In this document: positions 27,041-38,575 of the stretch, in pieces
How positions within the stretch are numbered: position 1 is the first letter of the stretch
How the letters are laid out: each line of letters starts with the position of its first letter
Origin: Pegea sp. RAD2-039
Lineage: Eukaryota; Chordata; Thaliacea; Salpida; Salpidae
Direction: 5' to 3'
Length of the DNA: 64,000 bases
Assembly (NCBI GenBank): GCA_034620365.1
Contig: JAQGEQ010000084.1
Span: 2,604,001 to 2,668,000 of the forward strand
Made by a program: the position numbers and the translations under genes
The notes under the pieces: generated by a model
Databases searched by the model: none
Seen by the model: only the letters and a program-made list of their open reading frames with translations
What the model was told of the DNA's origin: nothing

Positions 27041-27860
27041 GTCAGTTCATTCTGATTTTATTCTCCCATAACAAAGAAAAAATGCTGCTAAAGAAATTGA
27101 CTACCGGACAGTGAATTGTAATGAGCTCTGTTTGAATATTTCTTCAAAAGTATTTGAGTAAATGAGGGTTATGGTTGCAACAAAGTTTCACACGGACAAA
27201 GAAGTCATTAAAATTGTGCTAAGAGTTCTATTTAAGTTGTTGTACTGATGAAAATTTCACATGTGGGAAAACATGCCGACCTCTACCCATTAATTTCAAG
27301 GTCTTCTCATTTCTACACGCGCCTGCTGCCACCTTTGCATATTTGCATCGTCTTTCTTCGATCCGTAATTACTTGATACACAAGGCTTGCATAAACCGAT
27401 AATAGCTTGCGCATACCATAGTGTATATGTCAACGATTTGTAAGAAATGAAGAAATTTTCGCCACATATTTCTCGACTACATAACTAGACGGTCGTAATG
27501 CGAAAACATAAACTTCCATTTTCTCACGTCGACACAACACAATTCTAAATTTGAATCGATTCGTTAGCTTCAGATACATGTGTCTATCTGTTTCCATGCG
27601 ATCAAAACCAACAGAATCTTTTTTCTTCATTCTTGTAAAACCTGCATGCCAACTACGCTTGTTGGGGAAACAAACTGAAGTCTGTTGTACATTTTCTTGA
27701 CTTTCCTACAGCTTATTTGTCATAACATTAAATATTAACGTCGAATTCTTAATTAGAAGCTGATGACAGTGATGTTTGTGTATGTTTCACCCTTAGCTTA
27801 TCTGCATAAAATTTATTTAAGGTTTTTTCCGGCTGCTACATATGCATATGTTAACATCAT
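27040..27860. promoter_or_regulatory. Candidate regulatory island in the inter-FoxI region
   Basis: About 800 bp of clearly more balanced composition inside AT-rich DNA. It contains a perfect POU octamer word (ATTTGCAT, 27341-27348), the palindrome GTTGCAAC (27174-27181) and several CG dinucleotides. A 66-codon ATG-started minus-strand frame (27630 to 27430) lies within it and matches no family I know. Position and composition suggest a conserved non-coding element. The function is inferred, not shown. Confidence 0.3.
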
Positions 27861-30600
27861 CAATTCAGAAATGTAATTTTACACAGAAGCTAATAATTCG
27901 AGTTATAATATAATAATAAGAATTTTTCAAGAAGGTAACTGATAAAGCGTGTAGCAAATGACATGTTCTATTTCTGTTAGTATCTTGTCGAGACTCTATT
28001 AAATTAAAACTAAGGCTAAAAGCTTGAACTTATCATTTTAACTGAAATCTATGTAGAAAGAATTGTTTGTTGCAGGTAAACTAGTAGTGATTCGTCCGCA
28101 AGTATCATTTTTTCTATCAAATGAAATGTACTAACTCTAATTTTGGTCTTATCAGATTACTACTCCGCTAACGTTATACGCCACTGCGTCAACAGCTGGT
28201 TAAATAAGTGCAAAGACTTAAAGTGAAAGAAAAACAACCGTAGGAATAGAGACAGCTTTGGTAAAGCATGAAATATGGCTGAATTATCTTCAAAAAAGGA
28301 TTTCATTTTAGTTCTATTATTTCTTTAACTAACTTCTTAAAATGCTTTAAAAAAATTCACAAAAAACACTTTAGTTTTCTGCTCACCGTTTAAAATGTTC
28401 AATTTTACTTACACCAAAGCTATTTTTTAAAACGATCATACTGTTACTCTCAAATGATAGATGAAGTAATCTAATAATTCATGGAGTTTAAGACTTGCCA
28501 GAAGAACCCAGAGATTAATTTTGATTGTACGCAGCAACATCTGACAAGTAAACTGTGTTTTAGAAGAAAACTGAATATTTGTTGCTAAACTTTGCGTTTC
28601 CGTGACGGAGCCTGCAGATACATCCATGAGAAGCGGATGTTTTTACAGAATATAAACACCTCCTATTTCATTACCTGTAGACTTCTAGAAAGCGTAACTA
28701 CTTTTCAATTTCTAGTTGTTCAAGTCTTAGAGATGAGTCGAAAAGTTATGAAATAATCTTGAAACTTTGATTTCTAGAAAAGTTTGGTCCATGAGTTATT
28801 GATTTGATATTCATTTAAAACTTTTGTAGCTAGAAAATCGATATAGCTGAACTTCTCTTTATTTGTATTTCTTTCAACAAAAAATATTCAAAAATTCCCA
28901 ACATCAAGAGATTTTAGTCGTTTTTTAAATTGTTTTACTTCAAGCTTGAAAATTATGTTTCCTAATTTCAATTTATTTATAAAAATCAATGTTAACAAAA
29001 AATATATCTGTAAAGTTTTGAGTTTTTTTTTCATTTATCTATAGACTTTAAAAAGCATAAATTATTTTCAAAGATCATTAATAGATTTATTGATTATATT
29101 ATTGCATATTTTGGTTTACTGATAAAGTTTTACAAAACAGGTAAATCTAAATATTATCCTCAAATTGGGATGTGGCTTCATCAGTTTCTTATAACAAGTC
29201 ACAGAATGTTTTGAATAATTTTCTATACTTTGAATCCATGCTATTCGAAAATATGATATTACAGAACTAGTCTTTAGATTTGGAAGAAGATAATATTTTG
29301 ATGCATAGACATTTAGTTCAAAATTTTGAATATTATGTTTTACTCATCATAATATAGTTAAACTTTTATGCATCATATTTTGACTGGTTACTTTTTAAAA
29401 TAACACTTTTATTGACTTTTAGTTTTCCGTATTTTTCTTATCATATATTTAAGTGGTTGATATACATAAAAAATTTGACTTACTATGTTCAGTTTATGTG
29501 TGATATTTTAAAGAGGCTCTTGATTAATTAAAGAAAAAAGCTCATCATTACATATTTCTTTATTTTGTCCAGTATATACTTTTAAATAGTTTAATTGATA
29601 ACAGAACAGAATATAAAGTTTTTTTTATATATTTTTGTTGATACATTCTATTGATTGTATGTTTTACTGATACAATTTCTAATAAAATTGTCAATTATTT
29701 TATAAAAGTTTTGTAAATAACTTTTGCAAAAAGTCTACAGTTTTCAGTGTAAGATCTTTAACTGAAATATTTGTTCAGTATTTTAGTTTCTTAGCAGTTC
29801 GTTTTTATACATTTATACTCAAAAAAATTCATTTCTGTTTAATATCAAATATAAAACTAAACTTTGAACTTTTTCAAACGGAATACTTTCTGACTGTCAA
29901 ATGGTTTCGACATATAGAAACTACCTTGAAATTTTAGTTGATTGTGTAAACTTAATAACAATATAAATATAAAATCATGAGTATATCTATTGTTTGCTCT
30001 TTTTTCTTATAAACAAAATGCTAAGTATACTCAAAATCAGTATCAATTAACCGCAAAAAACCAACTGAAATTGGTTTAGAATTGATAACATCAACACTTT
30101 ACTTATAGAAAAATTCCAATTCTTATAAAATGAGTTTTGTGGATACTTGTAGCTAGATTTGACTATTAAGAAGTTAATCTTAGGTGAAAGATATTGCTGA
30201 AAACTAGAATATATTTTCTCTTAATTATAAAAAATAAGATTTACGTCATATATGTGATATGGAAAATTTCTTATGGTTTAGGAAAATATTTTTATGTTGA
30301 TGGACTTATCATTTAACCTTCATCTGCAATATGCTTTCTGTATGTTTTACAACTCAATAGATACGCCGTTAAAAGATCTGAAAATTACATGAATAAACTT
30401 TAATCTAAAAGCTCTTGTCAATAAAATAAATTATTTCATGGCATTTATATTTGAAGGTTTTTGTCGTTATTAAGATGTTGAACATTACTGGCAAAGTACT
30501 TTTATATTAAAGCATTCAATAGGCTTTAATGGAGCATTTTGTTTATACTGATATCAAGCTGTAAACTCAAGCAGTGATAATAAGCAGTTCAACAAATTTC
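27860..30600. other. Intergenic DNA
   Basis: AT-rich, with a slightly more balanced part at 28080-28700 that includes a 63-codon minus-strand frame starting with ATG at 28627. No family is recognised and no gene is called. Confidence 0.5.
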
Positions 30601-30960
30601 AAATAATTTCACGCTATCGTCCATATATTCATTCAGTTATAAATCCATGCGAAGCTAGACGCGAGATTTCCGACAATGATGGAAAGTCAAGAATTGTAAA
30701 GACACCCACATTGATACGGTACATCTTGTGACACTAAAATGCATTTTTAATGTCTTTTACTGAAAAACAAAAGTACTGCTGGTGTTATGACGTAGCGTTC
30801 GTAGAAAGCTTGATCGCGTTTTCAATCTGTTATTGCTGTATCACTGCAAGAGCAGTTTGTCCACTCAGATTCACGAATCTCATTGACGCTAGCCAATCAC
30901 ATGCGTTTCTACGTCAGCACTCAGACCGATTACCAAAAAGATAAAAAGTCAATTAATGAT
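30600..30960. promoter_or_regulatory. Candidate promoter- or enhancer-like island
   Basis: A balanced-composition stretch with CCAAT at 30893-30897 and two CRE-type words (TGACGT at 30788-30793 and, inverted, ACGTCA at 30911-30916). Single CRE words are common by chance here. The argument rests on composition and on clustering with the CCAAT box. No transcript start or gene follows clearly. Confidence 0.25.
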
Positions 30961-33900
30961 TGAAGGGTAAACGAAAAACTGCCCAAGTTTTCCAATCTTC
31001 TTCATTTCCTTTCACATCTAAATGGATTCATTAAACTTAAAATGTTCTACAAAAGTTTCTTAAATAATTCTAAACTAAAATGATGATAAGTTAAAAAAGT
31101 CACAAAAGTCCAGGGCAACAAAAATGCTTTGAAAACCTTTTCATTCATTTCTTCTTTTTTCAACAAACTTTTCTTTAAATTTTTATCTTGGATTGGTTTG
31201 AGTCAAATGATAATTATCCAAAAAGCTTGTTTATACCCGAAACAATACTCATGTACGTCCATTTAATTGCCGTCGTTTGTAAAGTAGTAAAATCGCCGAC
31301 AATTATCGTGTTTTTTAAGTTGTTTTATCTTTGTCAGTATTCTCAAACGTTTTTATTTTCAAAATGTAAGTCTTTAATACTTCTTCTAATAGATCAAAGA
31401 TTGGTTTTAGTTTTTGGGTCAGAATTTAGTGGTTTTCTTGTAGTTAAGAATTTTAATGTACATGTTTATAAGAGAATTGAGATCACGACTTCAGCGACTT
31501 TATTCAGCAGTGGATAATAGTCTGTGGGTGGTAACTGGACTACTCAACGAATAAAATTCTTATACTCGTATTTGAGCTGAAACATATACTTGAAACGTGT
31601 TATGACAAGCCTTGCGATGAAACTTATGTCTTAATTAACTGATCAACTGTATAACTAGTGCCTTGCACAACCTTCGACAAATTTAAATTTTATCTTTACT
31701 TCAGTAGACTTTGAATCAAAATCTTACAACTAGAATGAAAAAGTACGGACAAGTTGTATATCCTTAATTTTCTATTTATAACTCTATAAAAGTAAAACAG
31801 TTTTGTTCAACTTTTAAGTTTATAGTCAATAAACTTAATTGTAGAATTGAAATTCACTTTTTGTTTATTTATTTGCTAAATTTGATATCGTATTTGACTC
31901 AAACAAAAAAGAGAGAATCAAAATTGAGTCTTAGCATAATTTTCAATTTGTTCAGACTTTAAAATCAAACAGAAATAAGCGAAATAAAACTTAAAAAAAT
32001 TAAATAATTGAGAAGCACAGTTGACAGAGTGAACTGTCTGATTTGTTTAACGACAAATACTGGCTACGTTTCTATAGGAAATAAACGTTTTATTTAAAAT
32101 ATTTTGTTCAAAAACAAGATATAAAGCTCTCCAAAGTTTTAGAAGTTTTACAATAATTCAAAATGTACTAGCTTAACACCTAATAAATTGTTTTTTTTTC
32201 TATTATTATCATATTTCACTTTTGTTTTTGTTACAAACATTTGCCAGTTTGTTTAGTTTACAATGAAAATTACAGATTCTGTTTACAGCAAATATTTTGT
32301 AACAAAAAGATTGTAATCTTTACCTTAATACTTGTTGTTGTTTTGTATGCTGCTGTTGTTTACATTATTTATCTTTAGTCAAAATCAATTATTCAGAAGA
32401 ATTCAAGTTGAGTGATTATTTAAACTCCATAAAAACTTTCTTCGTGTAAGTGTTACAAAATAACTTTGTAAACTTAGAAATTTTTTTAATTAATAATTAT
32501 ATTTTCTTTTCTATCAACTATTTTACATTAATAGCTAAACTTCTCGAACAACTTTTGCAGCTAATTTATTTTGATCGAATTACTTGGCCTGGAAATACGA
32601 ACTGATATTTATTTTAAATGAAAGTATATTTAGAAACTACTATTTTTTTACTCTTAAATTTTGACTTTAACTTAATATCACATTTGTGATATTTCTGATG
32701 AAGTTTAAATAACTTCATGAAATTTCAGAATGTTTTAAATATCAATAGTTAGAATTTCTCTATTTTAATAATATGAACTTAAAAGGTAGTGAAAATATAA
32801 CTTCTTTTATTCATACTTCTTAATTTATATTCATATCTGTCAGTAGGTAGTGTGATGTTGTGCAAAACTATTCAAAATTTTCTATAAATATTCCATTTGT
32901 CCTTTGAAATTTTTATGCTTTTTGAATTTTATTCATTCTAAGCCTGACAAGTCTTCAACGATGTAATCAATTATAGAAATATTCTTATCTATATTTATAT
33001 TTAGTATTTTCAAGCAATATTGTTTTCAAATATAAAAAAACTAACTTTAAATAGAATACTATAGGATAAACGTTTTTATTGTAGTATTTCGTTTGTTCAT
33101 GTTACTCGGTTGATATAACAAATATCAGTTGTTTATAAATTCTTTTTATGTTGACAAAAGGTCCAATTAGAATTTAAATAGTATCTTCAGTTCTTCCAGA
33201 ATACTGATACTTCAAAAAAGCTTCTTTCCAGTTTTGAGCTATTTCTGATCTAGATTAAAAGTAAGATTGCTTCTTTAATTGTTTTTAAGCGAATAAATTG
33301 TATTTGTTTTCATGGCTCTGTACTTCATTTATCATGAAGTGATTAACAAACAAAACTAATAGCAAAACATAAAGCAAAACTTATTCCATTTTTACAGAGA
33401 GTTTGAAATATTGTTATAGAATGAAACAAGGTAAAAGTGTGTAAATTTGTAAGTTTTTAAATAAGATAAAAATTTTCAAATCAGAAAATGATTTAAAGGC
33501 TTGATATAGAGTAATCCTGAATTATTTACAGATTAATATTGTATAATTTGAATATACATAATTTCAGCTGGTTTTTAGTCTACTTTATCATTCTATTTGA
33601 AAGAGTTTTTTAGCTAGTTGTTGTTATAGTTAGGTTTTACCGATCACTTGTTAACAGCAGTAAACTTTGATAAAAAAAGTAATTATTTTGTAATTAAGGA
33701 TCATTATGAAATGAAATCACCGAGCAATTTCGGTTTGATATAATTTTAGGGTTATACAATTAAGTTTGATGCCACCAGTTTTTAAACTTTATTAATTTAA
33801 ATCATTTTAATCAGATTTATTACCAAATATGTTTAATTTAAAAAACTTTGTTACTAAGCGATGTTTTGTAAAATTTTGAAGACGATACCTGCAACTAGAA

Positions 33901-36900
33901 AAGTAAAGCCTACTCTTTATGAAGTTGTGTGTCTTTTGAGCACATATAACTTCATAATAAAGACTTTTAAAGATGCTGAATTGAAGAGGTCGGTCTTCAT
34001 TTAGATTTCTATACTTTGTGTAGTAATGCAAAAAAAAAGTCAATTATCATTATCCTGACTGACAGTGTTTGTCTAAAACTAAGATTTTCTATACTGTTAA
34101 GTAATTTAGTTACATTATTTATTTATTCTTTTCCTAGTAATTTTGTTTAAACATATTTTTGATTATTCTAATAATTATAATAAATCTTAAATTAAAAATA
34201 ATTGTCAATTTTATTATCGTTGATCAAATATTATTTTCTAACTATTTTATTTGTAAACTCTTTCTTAGTTCTGACTACATCTTTATCATTTGTAAAAAAA
34301 ATCAAAGTTAGGAAACAAATAAACTTTTCTTCTCAATTAAAATGGTTAATTTTTGTTTCCCTCTTTTCCAAGCGATTTCAAAATAAAATTACATGAGTAC
34401 AAGGATATTTTAAATTCTTCTGCTGATTTAAGAAAAGTTGTTTTTTATCACCCACCACCATTCTAAGACATCTCTTTTTGAGTTTGAAGAGATTTTTATT
34501 CCAACAATCTAACTTTTACAAATAATTTGAAATCGAACTAACTTTATTAAAGTTATTTAGTTTTGATTAACAAATTTCATTTTTGTTTCATATGATTCTA
34601 AATACACAAGACTCTTGATCTTCTGATAAGTTCTTTAATCTTCGTTGACTAAGAAACATCAATAATCTCTTAACTTGTGTTTCTTGTTATGTTTAATAAC
34701 AATCAAACATTTTTTCTTCATACTTTAAACTACATTACCATTCATGATAAACCTGTGGCGTCTCATTAAGAAAATCTTTTATAAATGTAATAAAGCCAAA
34801 GCTAACTAATAAATCAATTAATTATTCAAAATATATTATTAACTTTAAAAAAATGAATGAAAAAAGGTAAAACAGTCAAATAAAGATTTAATAGAAATTA
34901 TTAAATATCGATTATTTAAATTAAATTTTTAAAAATATTTGGCTTCAAAATACTTTTCTTATTATAAATAAACTTATTTAATTTTTTAAAGTAGCATTTG
35001 CTTAAAAACTATAAATTACATCTGACGCGATATTTCTAAATATTCTTTATAAAAAATCTCATTTATTACAAGAGATTATGATTATCATGGTAAGAAGAGC
35101 TCTTTCAGAAAAATGTTTTTTTCCAGATAATATTGTTTTAAAGCATCAACAGGTATCGTGGGAGTTGAACACGATGCCAACATTTGTTCAAGCAAAACCA
35201 ATTACTAAACCCTAATTTAATTTCTAACATGATAGAAAAAACCAAAAAACTAGTAAGTAAGGCCATCTATTACCATTAAGTATTTGGATTGGCTTAAAAC
35301 GTTCAAAATAGAAAACTTGATAATCAAATTTTCACACTGGACATAACTTGCTCTTAGAATCAGACCAAATAGTTGTTTATAAAACTAATCAAAATAAAAT
35401 GAGAACTTTATTTCTGGCTATCTTAACGTTTGTTATTTAATTTCTTAATTAATAGTAGTTTCTTTTATAGAACTTTATTGAAGCATTAGTTAAAATAACT
35501 TAAGCAACTAGTCTGTTTTTGTAATTTTTACAGGTGATATAGTATTAGTAAACAATTCAACTGGGTAATTATTTCGCTAGAACTTCACAGTAGTAAAAAA
35601 AGTAAATTATGACTTATAAAATACACAAGCTATCATTTTTATTCATTTTCTTTCTAACAAATAGATTTAAAATCTATTTATAATAAAAAAGTGTCGTTAA
35701 AACGTTTACAATTTACAATTTTAAATTTTAAAATAAAAACTAAATACCAACAAACATTTTATTTATTTGTGTACAATTGTTTGTTTGAATTACTGAAAAT
35801 TTTCTTTCAGGAGAAAAATATCGTAAAAATTGAATTATAAATTATTATTTTCCAAATTCATCGTTTACTTTAATATATTTCAATTTGAAAACACAAAAAA
35901 AATAAAACAATTTTCCAAACTTTTTTTGAACGACGTTTCTTTGTTCGTATCTTTTTATGCAATAATCAATAAGAAAAAAGATAAAAAATTCTTTCATAAA
36001 ATTCTGAACACATAAGTACTAAATTTGATAATTTGGCTGGTTTCTGTTTGTCCTTTTCATCATACTTTATGCAACAATTGGCATAAATAAAGTACTTTAT
36101 GAAAAAGTCTAACAAAAAAAATAGATAATTCTGTTTGGTGATAACTATCACATATTTTTTAATCATAGTTTTTCCTTATTCAATTTAGATCATTTTCTAA
36201 CTTTAAGCTTTAAACTAATAGCAGTAGATCTTTTCTAAAAATTGATTTTATTTAAATCCTAAAGATAACTTTATGTACTTATTATTTAATTTTCTTTTAT
36301 TTTAATAAAATTAGTAAAATTTAAATTTATTGCAACATGAGTAAGAAGCAAATACAATTTTCAGCTTCGATTAAAAAACCTTTTTCTTTTTTTTTATTTC
36401 TACAACGGTTCAAAGCAAAAGCAATTTAGAAAGCCGTCATTTTTCCGAGTTTGTGTTTCCAATTAGACGCTTGAAAATATAATTTTCGGTTTTGTAATCA
36501 TTTCAAAATGTATAAACCGAGATTGTGTAATATCTTATTCATTTGTTTAAAAAAGTTCTATGTTTTAGTATATTTCATCGCTTATTGAATGTTTCAGGTT
36601 AGTGAAAATTAACTTCCTTTTTTACAAAAGGAATTTTAAATGAAGTTGATACTTACAGCTAGGTTAGAAGCTTAGCCTTGAGCTTAGAGCAGTTTAAATG
36701 ATTTGGTTAGACCGATGCATTTGTAGATTAAACATATAAATAGAAAGTACAGCTTAAACTGTACAAAGTATATTCTTCTAAATAAATTTAATAGATAATT
36801 AGAACCTTATTGGCAATTTTTTAAACCTTTTCTCAATTTAGTGTTGTAGTTTATGAAGTTAAGAAACATCGCAGTTTGTAGCTGAGCGAAATTGTTTTCC

Positions 36901-37000
36901 GTCCAAAAACAGATAAGTCATATAAAGTTTTCTCTACAAGAAAGTTGACTGAAACTGAGGGAAGAATATTGAAATTCACGTTCTCGTCTTAATGCTTAAT
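30960..37000. other. Intergenic DNA
   Basis: Includes a 109-codon open plus frame at 31188-31517 that starts with TTG, shows no family resemblance and is judged spurious. Also present are two adjacent hairpins at 32674-32718 and a GC-containing hairpin at 35152-35178. The rest is AT-rich background. Confidence 0.55.
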
Positions 37001-37560
37001 CACTAGCAACGAATTAAACTTCAACAGATACTAGTATCACGAATGGCCTCAAGCACTCCATACTATCAACTAGCTTAGCAATCGCGACTAAAGATCATTA
37101 GATAAACTCTCCGAAACGTTTCAACCCTGAGCTGAACAAATCAATCTTATTTCTCTAACTTAAACTGAAATATTTTTAGTTTTATCATGACTGCTTTTGG
37201 CTACTTGGAAAATGTAAATTTCATACTGATTGTTGTTTCTTCGCTTGTGTTTCAGGCAAAGTGTCTTCGAAACGATAAAATTTTGAGTAATAAAGCAGAA
37301 AGGCAGCTTTGAGTAAATAGTAGTATGTTTAGGTACAACATTTTGAATAAAGAGGGCTGACTATAGGGATCATTTTTTATTTGGAAACTCTATTTACTGT
37401 TAAAACTGCTCGCAAGATGATGAAGAGCAACGGAGGAACAATAGCGACTCAAAGCGGCAAAAATGGAGGCGCGAATATATCGCTTAAAAGATGAGACTGA
37501 GCGTAGAAAGTGGTAGTTGTTGCTAGCAACAACTGTCTAGTACACCAGAGCTGGTTTGGT
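37000..37560 (+). promoter_or_regulatory. Upstream island of canonical foxI
   Basis: A balanced-composition block 1.0-1.6 kb before the foxI start codon, containing the perfect 20-bp palindrome at 37515-37534. Proximity and composition make it a good candidate promoter or enhancer for gene B. Confidence 0.35.
37515..37534. promoter_or_regulatory. RFX-type X-box, perfect 20-bp palindrome
   Basis: The sequence AGTTGTTGCTAGCAACAACT is its own reverse complement. Its core, GTTGC-TA-GCAAC, has the paired half-sites of the RFX X-box. Such a core is rare in DNA this AT-rich. Binding by RFX factors is inferred. Confidence 0.5.
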
Positions 37561-38360
37561 TTTTTCCTTTCAAACAAGAAAACGTAGTAAATGTGCAGAG
37601 AAGCGAAAAGTTTGGAAGCAAACAGTGATAAGACGAAATATCAACACTAGTAAACGCTTTTGATTGTTGATAAGTCAGAAAAGTTAATTTGAAAAAAAGA
37701 ACGGATAAAGTTCTAATTGACAGCAGAAAGTATTCAACAAGCAAGTAAGCTCATTTTAAGCTTTACAAATTAAGATGAATATATTTTACTGTCTATGTAC
37801 AAGTTTTAATTTACTTTTTTTAGTTATTTTAGAAAATTGTAGTACTTTTTGCTCACGAATTTTTAATTTTGTGCATAGCAGTTTCATAAGCTAATTTGCT
37901 CTTAGCATGTTTTGACAGCTTTCAATCTATATCTTCTGGTGGTATCATTGAATTCCGGATTGGCAATTATAAATTTTTTATGCATTATAACTACAGGTGT
38001 TTGATCTTTAAAGACAACTTCACGTGCTCTATGTTTATTTAAGTTTGGTTTCATAAAGTTTTAAGTAATTGCTGTAATTTATTCTTTTGAACTTTTTACT
38101 ATTGATATCTACTGTTGCTACTGCAACTTTTTCTAGTACTTATTCTTCTGAACTTGCTTAAAAAAAACGCAGAAATCAAGTGAAATCAGATTTCGGGTGA
38201 AATAACTCGATATAAAGCAAATTGCAACTTTATTAAACTTATTCAGTTCTTTAATCTATTATATTTTGTATTTTGTCTATAATTTTCTTACTTAACGCAT
38301 TTGTTTTCTAAATAATCAAGTCTAAATAGACAAAGTTTCGTTTAAGTAATTAATTTAAAG

Positions 38361-38368
38361 TATAAAAA
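38361..38368 (+). promoter_or_regulatory. Possible TATA box of foxI gene B
   Basis: TATAAAAA lies 215 nt before the start codon. A/T words are abundant here, so this is weak. If the acceptor at 38491-38492 is used, the true promoter is likely farther upstream. Confidence 0.15.
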
Positions 38369-38481
38369 TGAAATTAAATGCTAAATCAATTGGTATGCTT
38401 TTTTAAAATAGAATTATTTCCCAAATCATGTATGACCATCACTCAAGCGACAAACTGATTATTTTCAATTCCTTAACAACA

Positions 38482-38492
38482 TTTTTTTATAG
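38482..38492 (+). other. Splice acceptor in the foxI 5' leader
   Basis: TTTTTTTATAG is a strong 3' splice site, 83 nt before the ATG at 38576, with no ATG in between. It implies a 5' non-coding exon further upstream or a trans-splicing acceptor. No matching donor was assigned. Confidence 0.4.
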
Positions 38493-38575
38493 GATAGTAA
38501 TTGAAATTTGTTAAATAATTTACCTCTAAAAATCATCATTTTGAATAAACACTGGATTCAAACGGTACAAATAAT

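Noticed and set aside
28436-28627. 63-codon ATG-started minus-strand frame
   Set aside because: Somewhat balanced codons, but no family resemblance and no clear splice or promoter signals. Left as background.
24255-30916. Recurrent ACGTCA (CRE) words as a regulatory code
   Set aside because: A rough estimate from base composition gives more than a dozen such hexamers by chance in a window this size.
31188-31517. 109-codon open frame, the longest outside the recognised genes
   Set aside because: It starts with TTG and has no resemblance to a known family. Its composition is hydrophobic and AT-driven, and no splice or promoter context was seen. Most likely chance.
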